From the NCBI GenBank assembly GCA_964017155.1, contig OZ024863.1:42805084-42869083 (forward strand): a DNA stretch of 64,000 nucleotides, given 5' to 3'. The first letter of the stretch is position 1. Each line of letters opens with the position of its first letter. Shown here in pieces: positions 1 through 10,600 of this stretch. The translations under genes and the position numbers were made by a program. The notes beneath the pieces are model-generated. The model was given only the letters and a program-made list of their open reading frames with translations. It was not told where the DNA came from and did not search any database. Origin of the DNA: Oasisia sp. SBJ-2009 (Eukaryota > Annelida > Polychaeta > Sabellida > Siboglinidae).

Positions 1-640
1 AACATCAAACATATTTCGTCTGTATCATTGTGTCGTGTGTAGTGGTTAGGTAGCAGTGGTACAGGTTTCAACATGCAAACAAAACATATGGATACTGTAT
101 CTGAAGACCTAATACACAATGATACCCGTACCCTAACTTTATCTTCATAGACAGTAGTGTCAAAACCTTTCAACGTCACGGAGAGTTCGACACAGAAGAG
201 TCATCAGAGAACAAAGCATTCTTCATGATGCTCTCAGCTGACGCCACTGACGATGCATGAAACAGAAAACATACACAGTGAAACTGACCATTATCAACAT
301 CATGATATTTAGAATGTTATCCTGCGACAGAATAACCAACAACCCAAGAATGGAATACCAGCCCGAAGACACCCAAGTGTACATGCGTACCCTCGCTAGA
401 GGTGTTATATTTAGATGCGGACGTCATGACGGTTTCTTCAGCATGAAAACAGAAAGAAAAGAAAAATAAGTATGCAATGACATCACACTAACAGCATTGT
501 CCTACCTGCCGAACTAGCGCGGTGAAATGTCAGCAACTGAGCGCGCGACCCTGCGTGGGGCCATCTAAAATAAAACAAGTTTCGAATTAACAAACACAAA
601 CTGTGGAGTCGGTAGCATCATATGTGGATATGACAAATGC
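1..640. other. No firm gene; possible minus-strand exon remnants
   Basis: No ORF here is recognisable. On the minus strand short pieces resemble the tandem modules found at 0.65-1.25 kb: around 400-450 and 215-260 there is a TTTCTGTTTTCAT-type pyrimidine stretch followed by a degenerate GTCATGACGTC or GTCAGTGGCGTC. This suggests that older, decayed copies of the same module continue towards the window edge. A 70-codon plus-strand ORF at 257-469 has no recognisable features. Confidence 0.3.
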
Positions 641-1260
641 ACAACTACCTGTTGCTCAATGTTCTTCATATGTCCACTGACGTCACGGCTGATGCGTTGC
701 ACGTACACCAGAAAAACAACAACAACATTAACAGGGCAACGGAAAATATGATGCAACATGAGACCTGAAATGCATACAAGGTAAGACTTAGCTAGGTAAA
801 GTTGATACTTACCCTTTGCTGATATTCCATCTTCCGATGTCCGCTGACGTCACGGCATATGAAAACAGACAAAAGAGCGTTAACAGAGCAATGAATTAGT
901 TAGTGATGAGGTTCTCTTCAGCGTCCTCTTCTGCTCCATATTCAGCGTCCCCTTGAGCGTCCCCTTCAGCGTCCTCTTCAGCGTCCTCTTGCGTTCCTCT
1001 TCAGCGTCCTCTTCCGGGTCCTCTTCAGCGTCCTCTTCTGCTCCATCTTCTGCGTCCCCTTCTGCGTCCTCTTCTGCGTCCTCTTCTGCGTCCTCTTCTG
1101 TGTCCTCTTCTGGGTCACATCACCTGAAACATAAAACATCAGTTAAGGATTAGTGACTAACCTTTCGTTCGATACTCCCACTTCACGTGTCCGCTGACGT
1201 CACGGCTGACGCTCTGCTTCTGCAACATAAAGGCGAACACAATTAACAGAGCAAAAATAA
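640..1260 (-). repeat. Three tandem modules with CRE palindrome and exon-like borders
   Basis: Three related modules each carry the perfect palindrome TGACGTCA (678-685, 845-852, 1195-1202), followed on the minus strand by a GGACA..GAAG core and a GT donor. Module A (1162-1219) has a good acceptor (TATGTTGCAG) and a donor (AAAG/GTTAGT). Module B ends with AAAGG/GTAAGT at 813, and module C with CAACAG/GTAGTT at 649. One frame of each reads R-D-V-S-G-H-x-K. The intervening sequence also repeats ('attaacagagcaa' on plus). Either these are tandemly duplicated exons of an unknown minus-strand gene, or a duplicated cAMP-response-element block that happens to be open. The exon phases differ between modules, and module B lacks a clear acceptor, which weakens the exon reading. 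Confidence 0.5.
911..1123 (-). repeat. 12-bp minisatellite, possible coding exon on minus strand
   Basis: A degenerate array of a 12-bp unit (CCTCTTCAGCGT / CCTCTTCTGCGT on plus) runs from 911 to about 1115. On the minus strand it is preceded by a convincing splice acceptor (TATGTTTCAG at 1124-1133). It can be joined in phase to module A, giving repeating T-Q-K-R residues; another frame would read acidic E-E-D-A repeats. A one-base irregularity (11-nt unit near 985-1000) breaks the open frame, so the array is either a non-coding satellite, a broken coding repeat, or a short exon end. Confidence 0.4.
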
Positions 1261-2890
1261 GCCTTAAGCATCCTTCTAGCACATATTGACATCAGAAAAC
1301 TAATATCGTCACACCATCATGATAATTTGTTATCGTATATGGTGGTGTTCTGTTAGGCTGTAACTGTAAACGTATGTAAGTTAAGCAAACTGTCACACCA
1401 ACAATGTATTCACATCGCAGCGACGTGGATAGTTCATACACGTGCATAAGTTGAAACATACATGCAGACTATCTCGCATTTGTTGGTGGAACGAGCGTCG
1501 TAATTATCCATAACGGGACTACGAAGACATTATAATTGATAAACATTACGGTTCCTAACGAGAACACACGTCGTTTGCCCGTTAATAAAATGGCGACCAG
1601 AAATCACGCAATGAAAACCGCGCGTCTAGACTATGGTGTGACGTAAACCTCAAATCGCGACGGTGACGTCATATCGACGAAAAGTAACCGAATTAATGTA
1701 TATTAATATTATTACGCAATTTGTATAACACAGACAGTCATAAGATTTTAAAACAAGTTATAGGGCCTTCTTTTTTGGGGTGATTTTACTAATACTGATC
1801 CTGAACATTTAAGCTTTGCTCGGTCTCGGTCTCAGAAACCTTTGGCGCACCGGGGCCGACTGATCATTTATGTTGCAACATCATTATAACAGAAACTTCG
1901 AACTGCGACATTTTCGTCGTTCCTCACACGTGACATGTTGCTACATCTTACAGTAGAATATAGATTTCTATTACAATGTTTATTGTTTCTACGAACTTAC
2001 TGTGCGGTCGAACGCTGCACGTTGCTTCTCAAACACAGACCTACGGGCGCCTCATTCTCGATCGTTCACCATGGAAAATCCTGTTCACGTCATTTCCGTT
2101 CTATACGGTAAACCTTGTGCATGCGCAGAACTAGCATTAATATGGTTTCCGTTCTATACGATACAGGAGTGATTTATTAACTTCCATAACATGTATAATT
2201 TAAAATACAAAAAGAGTAATAAGTCATACATGTTAAATGTACTCAATCCACTCGTTTGCTAATCGCCAAATCGGTTCTTTTATGCCCAGATGTGTAATGT
2301 GTTAATAGTAACGTCATTTCCTGCCATCTTCATGACATGCTTGTAGGTGTCTTTATAACGTAGATATAGTCGACCAACGGTGCGTGACACTGTGACAAGT
2401 TCACCATACTGGATATCTTTAGGTACACACCCATTAGTCTTTCACTGGACGTGACCAAATATATAAATACTAATAAATAAATAAATATGTACATTAAATT
2501 AATAATAACAACACTAGTTAAATTACTATTTTAAATTATTTCAAATTACGTATCTAGACCTACGGTTGCATGCCCGCGTGTAGATCTGACGTGCTTTTAT
2601 ACTACTATTTTAAGGTCTGACAGACTGACACCCCAAGTGCAGGCTTAACTTGCTATCTGTTTTATCTTGTCGTATTACCATGTTAAGCCAGACTATCAGT
2701 CATACATTCAAACCGGGTCTAAAGTTAGGACGTCTGAACTTACTATCAGTGTGTATATACAGAGGTAGTTGTTTTTCAAAAACGAGACACACATGTTTAG
2801 CGAAAATCATGTTACCGCAGTTCACCATAATCCGTGACATTGATTTAAACAAATGTAATATGTATTGAAAGACATTACAATTATTCAAAA
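1261..2890. other. Intergenic; promoter-like motifs only
   Basis: No gene is recognised. A fourth perfect TGACGTCA lies at 1664-1671, near a CpG-richer patch (1560-1680) that contains AAAATGGCGAC, a YY1-like CCATTTT on the opposite strand. A GCATGCGCA core near 2119-2127 resembles an NRF-1 half-palindrome. The phrase TTCCGTTCTATACG occurs twice (about 2095 and 2147). The rest is AT-rich sequence without visible structure. Confidence 0.35.
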
Positions 2891-2904
2891 TAACCACCAC
2901 AGAA

Positions 2905-5343
2905 GAGGTAACACAAGTTTTATTAGCAACTCAACTGAGTTGGATTGACATTACAATAGGTTACAATTGACTCATCAAAACATCATACAAATACAATAGA
3001 AATACATTTGATACCGCAAATCATACCGTACTAATAACCTTTTTACTGACAGTTGTATAAAGCCCACGGTATAAAGGAGTTACGGAATCTATTCGTTCTA
3101 GTAACTGGTAACGGGTACACATTTTCTTGTATAATATTATACTCGGTATGTCTTTTGTCAGGCAGCAGATAATTTAATCTATGTGTGCCGACTTTAATTT
3201 TATCAAAATATTTTTGACAAATGCTCTCCCGTCTTACATTCAACGTATCCAGGTTAACACGTCTTAGTATCTCCGCGTAACCCAATCCAGGAAAAATACA
3301 TTTTAATGCCCTTTTTTGTATAACTTCAATATTGTCAGACAAATATTGGGGCAAGTTAGTGTGCCATACAGGACATGCATATTCTAGAACTGGTCTCACC
3401 ACACTAACATATACACTGACCAGATCTTTCTGTGTAATCCCTGCACGCTTTAACTGATATAACATGTACAAGCGTTTACCAGCTTTTTTCACAATAGTAT
3501 CTACGTGTTTGTTCCATGTCAGATCCTGAGAAATGGTCACACCTAATAGTTTGGCATGGCAAACTTGTGCTACATCCCTCCCATCAATTTTTATATTCGG
3601 GATAGTGCTTCTGAAATTGCCATCTTGTGCAAAACTAATGATTATTTCTTTTGATTTTTCGGAATTAATTTTCATGTCATTTTTTTCTGTCCATCTAGCA
3701 GCAATATCAACCGACTCTTGAATGACAGATACACCCTTTCTGTCGCATATTTCAAATAACGTACTATCATCTACATACTTATATAGTGGAACAGTCGTTC
3801 TTAAATCATTTATGTAAACAAGGAAACATTTAGGTCCAGACAATGTCCCTTGCGGTACTCCCCCATTGGGATGACCAGAATGGGAATATTCATTTCCTAT
3901 TTTTACTCGTTGAGTTCTGTCTAATAGAAATGTTGCCATCCATCTTAAAATATGTGCGGGCAACCCATACGATTGTAGCTTATCTAGCAACAAATGATGA
4001 TTAATAAGATCAAACGCTTTGCTAAAGTCTAGCATTACAACTCTGACATAAGAATTCAATTTATCTGTCGCCTTATACCACATATGAACCAGTTCGACAA
4101 GAACATCTGTTGTGGACGTTCCGCTAATTCCTCCAAATTGCTTAGCATCAATTTCACCTTCAATTGTTTCATCCACCCATTTCATTATTATTGATTCAAA
4201 CACCTTGGCAGCTATTGGAGTTAGTGAAATTGGTCTAATGTCTTTTTCAATCGACACAGGGGGGCTTGTTTTTGGCAACGGTATTATATTGGCCATTTTC
4301 CATTCCATAGGGAGTACACCTTTTCTTAGTGAATTGTTAAAAATAGCAGTTAATGGAGGGGCGAAAACATTTGCATAGTTTCTTAACACCCATGCAAGTA
4401 TGTTGTCAGGCCCAGTAGCCTTGTTGGCTTTAACACTCTCCAAAGCTTTAAAAGTAGTATATACGCTTATCACATACTGATCCGGCAGTTCCTCGTTAAC
4501 GTCGAACACCTTGTGGTTCTTATTTAACCGAGGCAAATGGTCACTCACAGACACAAAGAAATCATTCATTGTATTGGCCAGTAAGCCACAATCACCATCC
4601 GTTGTTTTGTTAGCTAGACCTTGCATGCATGAATTGCCATTTGTTTTAAGTCCCATTATTGTTTTCATATGCTTCCACCAATCGTGGGATCCCGATTCAT
4701 GCATTGCTGCAATTTGTGTTTGGTAAAAATTATACTTAAGTTTCGACGCGGCTCGGTTGACCTTATTACGCAATATTTTTGCTTGATTCATATCACCAAT
4801 CATGTGAGCTCGCTGTCGTTTACGAACTAAGTCTCTGAACCAGTCTGTAACCCATGGTTTATCAGCCGTATGCCTCGTAACAACTTTAGTAGGAAAGCAT
4901 ATTTCCATCAGGTTGCTAATAACCGTTTGATAATATGAATATTGATCTGCACATGAATCAAGCCTAAATAGGGGTTCCCATTTAATGGCTGATAAAGCCA
5001 TATTGAATGTGGCTTTTTCTTTTGGCCCCATACACCTTACGGTTAACCGTGTCACGCATCCAGTATCAACTGAGCTTTTCGCTTTAGGTTTAAGCAAAAC
5101 CATGTTATGGTCCGATGACCCCAGTTCGGAGATAGTAACAGGTGGGGTGTATACCTCCTCCATATTCGTCCATATTTTGTCTAATATCGCCTGTCCACGT
5201 GTTACAACATTAACTACTTGGACAAATCTATAGTGGGTTTTCATAAAGTTATCCCGCAACTGGTTGAAATCGCCAGTTATGATCACACCACATTCTGGGT
5301 GTTTTCGCATTACAGTGTCAAGGTAACGATCATCCTGTGACAT
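2905..5343 (-). mobile_element. 5'-truncated non-LTR retrotransposon (LINE, Jockey/CR1-like)
   Basis: A minus-strand LINE copy made of one long ORF and a short 3' UTR of about 140 bases that ends with a TAATAAAACTTG polyadenylation-type sequence (plus CAAGTTTTATTA near 2914). The 5' end is truncated inside the endonuclease domain: the ORF opens abruptly at 5343 with an in-frame TAA directly upstream. The sequence beyond the junction is itself repetitive (see 5344-5450). The RT ORF has no internal stop, so the copy is fairly recent. Confidence 0.85.
3043..5343 (-). CDS. LINE ORF2: partial endonuclease plus reverse transcriptase
   Basis: A 766-residue open frame. The N-terminus retains the end of an apurinic-endonuclease domain (GDFN at 23-26, SDHN at 77-80). 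The reverse-transcriptase domain follows: DIRPISL near 368-374, DFSKAFDLINH at 439-449, GVPQGTLSGP at 495-504, and the catalytic YVDD at 523-526. After this comes a conserved thumb/C-terminal part (KLLGV, YACPVWH). This is the polymerase that copies LINE RNA at a nicked target site. It lacks the N-terminal endonuclease, and any ORF1 is missing, so it is not autonomous as it stands. The first Met is only the first one after the truncation junction. The motif set fits Jockey/CR1-group elements; the precise clade is not determined. Confidence 0.9.
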   Translation of the reverse strand: MSQDDRYLDTVMRKHPECGVIITGDFNQLRDNFMKTHYRFVQVVNVVTRGQAILDKIWTNMEEVYTPPVTISELGSSDHNMVLLKPKAKSSVDTGCVTRLTVRCMGPKEKATFNMALSAIKWEPLFRLDSCADQYSYYQTVISNLMEICFPTKVVTRHTADKPWVTDWFRDLVRKRQRAHMIGDMNQAKILRNKVNRAASKLKYNFYQTQIAAMHESGSHDWWKHMKTIMGLKTNGNSCMQGLANKTTDGDCGLLANTMNDFFVSVSDHLPRLNKNHKVFDVNEELPDQYVISVYTTFKALESVKANKATGPDNILAWVLRNYANVFAPPLTAIFNNSLRKGVLPMEWKMANIIPLPKTSPPVSIEKDIRPISLTPIAAKVFESIIMKWVDETIEGEIDAKQFGGISGTSTTDVLVELVHMWYKATDKLNSYVRVVMLDFSKAFDLINHHLLLDKLQSYGLPAHILRWMATFLLDRTQRVKIGNEYSHSGHPNGGVPQGTLSGPKCFLVYINDLRTTVPLYKYVDDSTLFEICDRKGVSVIQESVDIAARWTEKNDMKINSEKSKEIIISFAQDGNFRSTIPNIKIDGRDVAQVCHAKLLGVTISQDLTWNKHVDTIVKKAGKRLYMLYQLKRAGITQKDLVSVYVSVVRPVLEYACPVWHTNLPQYLSDNIEVIQKRALKCIFPGLGYAEILRRVNLDTLNVRRESICQKYFDKIKVGTHRLNYLLPDKRHTEYNIIQENVYPLPVTRTNRFRNSFIPWALYNCQ

Positions 5344-5450
5344 TTATACCATAAATGCTTTGCGTGAATTTACATTTATCGCGCATGCGCGGAAACGTCA
5401 CCCGGATAAGTTTATAACGCTCGGAAATATTTTTTCCAAGCGCGATGCGA
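5344..5450. repeat. Diverged repeat shared with 12,412-12,520
   Basis: The stretch beginning CATTTATACC.ATAAATGCTTTG and running through the CGCATGCGCGG / GCGCATACGCAG core to AAGTTTATAAC...CGGAA is clearly related to 12,412-12,520. A rearranged trace (ATACCAGAAATGCTTTGG, inverted) appears at 22,117. It is probably part of an unclassified dispersed element into which the LINE inserted. It contains a perfect NRF-1-type site (5380-5391). Confidence 0.55.
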
Positions 5451-5587
5451 ATATGTCAAACAAGGCGACCGTAACAGTTGTGATGATCACCGCGGCAACT
5501 CCCTGGTGAGCGTCGTGGGAAAAGTACGTGTTTATGATCTTGTTGTTCTGTCCCAGCTGTAGATGCTAACTGAACACATTCAACAAG

Positions 5588-5646
5588 AGTCTTTATGTGT
5601 ATGTGTTTGTGTGTGTTTATTTGTGTGTGTTTATTTGTGTGTGAGC

Positions 5647-5689
<43 letters not shown>

Positions 5690-5723
5690 TGAGTGTGTGT
5701 GTGCGTGCGTGCGTGCGTGTGTG

Positions 5724-5754
<31 letters not shown>

Positions 5755-5925
5755 TGTGAGTGAGTGAGTGAGTGAGTGAGTGAGTGAGTGAGTGAGTGAG
5801 TGAGTGAGTGAGTGAGTGAGTGAGTGAGTGAGTGAGTGAGTGAGTGAGTGAGTGAGTGAGTGAGTGAGTGAGTGAGTGAGTGAGTGAGTGTATCCGTGTG
5901 TGTGCGTCCGTGCATGTGGTGGTGG
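5588..5925. repeat. Compound (GT)n / (GAGT)n microsatellite
   Basis: GT-rich repeats (5588-5757) with GTGC interruptions pass into an almost uninterrupted run of the tetranucleotide GAGT (about 5757-5889), then back to GT-like sequence. Open frames through it (T-H and S-L-T-H repeats) are artefacts of the repeat. Confidence 0.95.
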
Positions 5926-6796
5926 ACGGGTCGAGGGGAATAGTGTTGGAGATTTTACCTGTCAAATAGATATACTACTGGATCGACGGGGTAGTCCTGG
6001 ATATCTTAGCAGTCAGACAGCACTAGTGTTGAACTATATCTTTTCAATTCGTTTCCTTCAGCGAGGAATGGAGAGGGCATGTTTATATACAACTGCACTA
6101 AGCTGCGCCTACGGGAATGGTGTCTGTGTGCGTTATTGTGTGTGTACCAGCATGCCACGTATGCGCTCGTGTACATGCACGTTTTCTTCCGTGTGTGTTC
6201 GATTTTCTTCAATATTTAACCAATGAGGTATGTTTTACAAAATTTCAATTTGTCTGTAGGCGAATAGCCAGCATTCGACATAGCTGCTAGCCCGCGGGCC
6301 CTAGGATATTCTGCCGCAATTCAGTGACCCGGTTGGCCCGCGTAGTTTTTGGAGGTAGACTCACAATGTGCCCACCGATTCTGTCACATTACTGAAGAAC
6401 ACAAATTAATTGTAAGAAGCGCTGCAAGGCTAAAATTAGGTGTTCCAGAAGATTCGAAAGTTTTACATGTGTACGCCTACAGAATATGTAAAATGTACTC
6501 AGAAGCAAAAAGACTGGATGATTTCAGAAAGCAGATTGGTATGCAGTTGAGTTCACAAAGAAGCATAGTATGAATCAGGTAATGTGTGACATATATTATG
6601 ATGCAGATCGAGGAAGGTCGACTATCCAAGTAAATGGGAAGCGGCAAAATAACGACGCAACAGGAAGACCAGGATGTCATATACAGTCTACCTTCCACCA
6701 ATTTCTTTGAAATTAACAACACGCCCATTAGCATAGCGGAATAACATCGCGGCAATCACAACGACATCGCCATCTCTGAAACGGCAGCTGAACAGT
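5926..6796. other. No firm gene; unrecognised 74-codon plus-strand ORF
   Basis: The plus-strand ORF 6349-6573 has an ordinary amino-acid mixture rather than a repeat-like one, but I do not recognise it and see no good splice sites around it. It may be a fragment of a transposon ORF. It converges on the 3' end of the minus-strand gene ending at 6819. Nothing else is recognisable here. Confidence 0.3.
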
Positions 6797-6802
6797 TTTA
6801 TT
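6797..6802 (-). terminator. Polyadenylation signal AATAAA of the minus-strand repeat-protein gene
   Basis: AATAAA on the minus strand (TTTATT on plus), 17-22 bases beyond the stop codon at 6819-6821. Its placement supports the small exon at 7078-6819 being terminal. Confidence 0.6.
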
Positions 6803-6818
6803 CCGAGATTAAAGTAAA

Positions 6819-7078
6819 CTATCGTCTACCATCACACTCCTGAAACTGTACGCCAAAGTCGCCGTGCCGAGTCACGTCTCTGGCTTCCCGCTCGACGACC
6901 CCGAAAGGCACCGTGGGCTCGGTCAACATGACGCCAAGCTGCGTCCAGAAGAACTCCATGCACGCAATAAACACGTCCACTGTGGCATCTGGGTCCATGT
7001 GGTGCGATATCAGCTTGTGCGTCGTTTCGCGAGCCTGGTCGCTGTTGAAGAGAACGTCCAACTGGGCCTTCGCTCGCA
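6819..7078 (-). CDS. Terminal exon 2 of the repeat-protein gene
   Basis: Encodes 85 residues and the stop. It contains a predicted amphipathic, folded-looking stretch (H-K-L-I-S-H-H-M-D-P, then F-I-A-C-M-E-F-F-W). The acceptor CTTGTTTGCCAG ends at 7079. A SINE fragment starts only about 30 bases upstream, inside the intron. The phase match with exon 1 and the AATAAA downstream are the main support. Confidence 0.65.
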
Positions 7079-7504
7079 CTGGCAAACAAGAGCACGAGAG
7101 GACAGTGAGACGTTACGTTGCCTGTGTCTTTCGGAAGAGACACCAAAAGCCGGTGGTCCCTTCTATCTGGTGTCTATGCCAGGGGAAGTAAAAGATCCCA
7201 CACAGGGGGTAAATGTGTAACATGTAGTGGACTCACTAATTCTAGAGAAGGACAACTCCTGCGTTAGCCCAAATTTTGGCTGTTTGGAGGAAACCACCTA
7301 AGAACTAAGAACGTAGAACGTGCCTATTGTGTGTTTGGCAGTAGACTGTATTTTGCCGAGATGATTTTGTAAAACGATTCTCGACGAGGGATTTTTGAAA
7401 ACGTTGTCATTTTATATACTAGTTACTTAAATAATAAAGTATTAATTATACATTATTATGTATTCACATAATGGGCGCTGTATATACACTACATACTACA
7501 CACA

Positions 7505-7535
<31 letters not shown>

Positions 7536-7585
7536 TCGCTCGCTCGCTCGCTCGCTCGCTCGCACACACGCACCCCCCCCACACA

Positions 7586-7650
<65 letters not shown>

Positions 7651-10600
7651 TAAATAGTTAAACATTAGTAGTAGTGTGTGAACGATTGCTAATCTTCCTT
7701 TAACATAACTCATTAAACATTTAACTGGTCGTTCACAGTTGTCGACATTGTCCAATTCGTACAAAGTATACTGTATTAACGCCCAGACCACCTACCTGCC
7801 CCGAATTCCTACTTTAAATGATTGGCAACTGCCTACATTATGCGTCATTTGTATAAGTGTGTGATAATACAGTATATGCAGCAGACATATACCCCAAAGT
7901 GCCAGCATCCATGATTACAATTAAATTTGCTTATGAAATATACATGTGGGACCGTGATATACAATTAGTACACGTACCTTGAACCCCTAACGTCTTAACA
8001 TAATAATATTATAAAAATATAGATGAACACAAGCATGATGGAATTTGAATAATCCAAACGTTCCACAAATAATTTCACAAATGTGTCTTTTATATCAAGA
8101 TTTGTCTGAAGGTAGGTTTACAGTGTAACGATAACTAACATAATTTATCTTGACTATCGTTAACAAAACAGCGGTAGACAGGAACATCGAATATGAGAGC
8201 GGAATTCGTTATCTGTCTATGCCGACTCACCAGCCATGTGTTTCCTGTAGATCGTTTCGTGCCGCTCGAGTTCGTCAGTACGAAGGTCGTCTTTGGACTT
8301 TCCAGCGACATCCTGGCAACGTTTCGGCTCTGCAGCACCTTTGCTCGGCGCCACCTTCACTTCGGGAGTCGAAGGTTTGTCGTCCGTCGGAGCAGCATTA
8401 GACAATGTATTTGGCGCGCTGCAAGTCCGTTTGGGCCCAACGACTTGTTCGTCCCAGGGCCACTTTTTGGGAGAGTTGTCTCTGTGAGCGTGTTTGTTGA
8501 CCGGCTCCGATGTCTGAGGAGGAGTAGGAGGAGGAGGAGGAGGTGGAGGAGGAAGAGGGATATGATGAGTGGGGTTCTGTTGTGTTTGTTGTGCTGGTTG
8601 CTTCTGGGGCTGATGCTTGGGCGATTCGCGTGACCGTGTGCGTTTGTGTTGAGTGCCCTCCTCGTCCACGGGTTGGCTTTTGGTTGTTGCGTTCGGCGAG
8701 TCGACGCCGTCGTCCGGTCGAAACGGACGAGAAATTAGCGAGAACGCCCGGCGAGATTCCACGTGATCGTCGTCCGGAGGTTGAGACGCGGAGTAGTGAG
8801 AAGAACGTGACATCATTGACGGACACGGCGACGACGAATGTCTGAAGACCAAGTTCGCTTCGTCTTTCACCCACATTTGTCGGCGTCTCACGGGCATCAC
8901 CCGGTCACTATCCACTCGTCCGGCATCGAACTGAGACGCAGGGTAGGGCTGTTGCGGCAACGACTGTGTCCGTGCGACCGTCTCCGTTCTTTCCGGTGAG
9001 CAGAACATCGTTGATGCGTCGTGTTCTCTCGTAAAAGGCCCGTCGATCTGATATGGCGACGTACCTCCGAAGCAAACATTTTCGTATGTTCTTTGGTTTG
9101 CATGCTGCGGATGACACGGTGACATCCTTTCGAAGTCGAGTCGGTCATCGCCTTGTCTCATGTAGATTGGATGGTGGTTATTTGACGACTGTCGACGGGT
9201 GGTATTCTGGTTAACATTTTTCGACACAAGAGGGTTACGTACATCTGGTGACTGTTGCTCTGGTTCATGCATTGTCCTGTGTGACTTCTCAAACATGTCC
9301 GGTGTAAAGATAGAGTGTTGATTCGATGCACATGTCGGGAAAAGGATGCTTTCCGGTTCCGGTTCAGTGATAACTTCTTCCCGAGGTGGGCGGCTATTAA
9401 ACGGAGATTCTCGCACAGTTGCGATGAATTTTCTCATTTTCGGGTCCCCCGGACCGCTCTGGTGCTTCTCGCGTGCAATTGCGTCGAGCTCTTCTGAACA
9501 ACCCGAATCTGACGATTCGCCAGGATCGTGATCAATGACGTCATATCCGTTCGGAGTTGCATTTGCGCGCGGCGCCTCTTCCGCAAAACAAACCTTTCCT
9601 ACTTTCGGCCACGTCTTATGGCGTGCACGGGTTTGCATCGATGACACCTGCTTGCACACGGTATGGTCTTCCCGGGTGTCCGCAACTCCCCTCCACATAT
9701 CTGCCGGCAACCCGTGGACGTTGTCATACGCTAATAAACCGTTCGCGAAGAACCGTTCTTGCCCCGTAGCTAGTTGTCCGCCGTCGGCTCTGTAACAATT
9801 GGGTTGCGTTTTGTACATCAGTTGTCCGCTGCTGAAAGTAGTATCTTCCTTTCCTGTGCAACACGAGCAACTATTGTGCGACGAACGTGCTTCCTTGGTA
9901 ATAAGTTCTTCCCATTCCTGCCAGAATCGCTGATACACCGGAAAAGACTGCGACCTTCTCGTGGTTCGCCGTTGTTCGGCATGGTACGGTACGTGTCGAC
10001 TGTTCTTCGTCTGAGCGTTCTTGCAGGCCCTCTTGTTCTTCTTCGCCCGACAGTTGTCACCCGGCGACCAAGGCTTCTGCGCCACCAATCCGTCTCCTGC
10101 GAGACCAGTCAACCCGACTTTAGGTGAAGTCTGAACACCTATTCCGTCTACCCTACTTATATGTCCTGTTTGGTAAGTCCGGTTTCTCGGTGGCTCCATG
10201 ACTGGGATACCTCCAGCGGAACGGCAGTGCTGAGGTGTGCACCAGGCTCTCGCGTCTCTCTTTGTTTCCACCGCGTCGACGCTTGTCAAATGATGGTCGG
10301 GCTGATCTCTGGTGGGGCTAAACCGCTCTGTATAGTACGGCTTCTTTGCGTGCGGTCTTGTCTTCGTGCATCGCGTGCATCGGTGGTTGTGGTCTTCAAC
10401 CACACACGGCTCTCGAGGGAACGCGTTTCCACCAAATACATCGCCTTGTTTGAATTTAAGCGAGGCCTTTGCGTCCGTTCTTCCAACCGACTCGTTTCTT
10501 CGTCGATTTTGTTGATTTCCACGAAGGCACGAAGCCGGAGATGGAGTGCCACCACCAATAGGACTAGGCCTCACAGACGTGTACATATTACCGCCTTTTC

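Noticed and set aside
257..469. 70-codon plus-strand ORF
   Set aside because: Short, no features, antisense to the exon-like module remnants.
953..1153. Plus-strand serine-rich ORF of 66 codons
   Set aside because: Translation of the 12-bp minisatellite on the strand opposite to the better splice signals.
5456..5965. H-T-H-T / S-L-T-H ORF of 169 codons
   Set aside because: Microsatellite translation only.
8193..8633. Plus-strand ORFs opposite the repeat-protein gene
   Set aside because: Shadows of the minus-strand coding exon, whose codons are less AT-rich.
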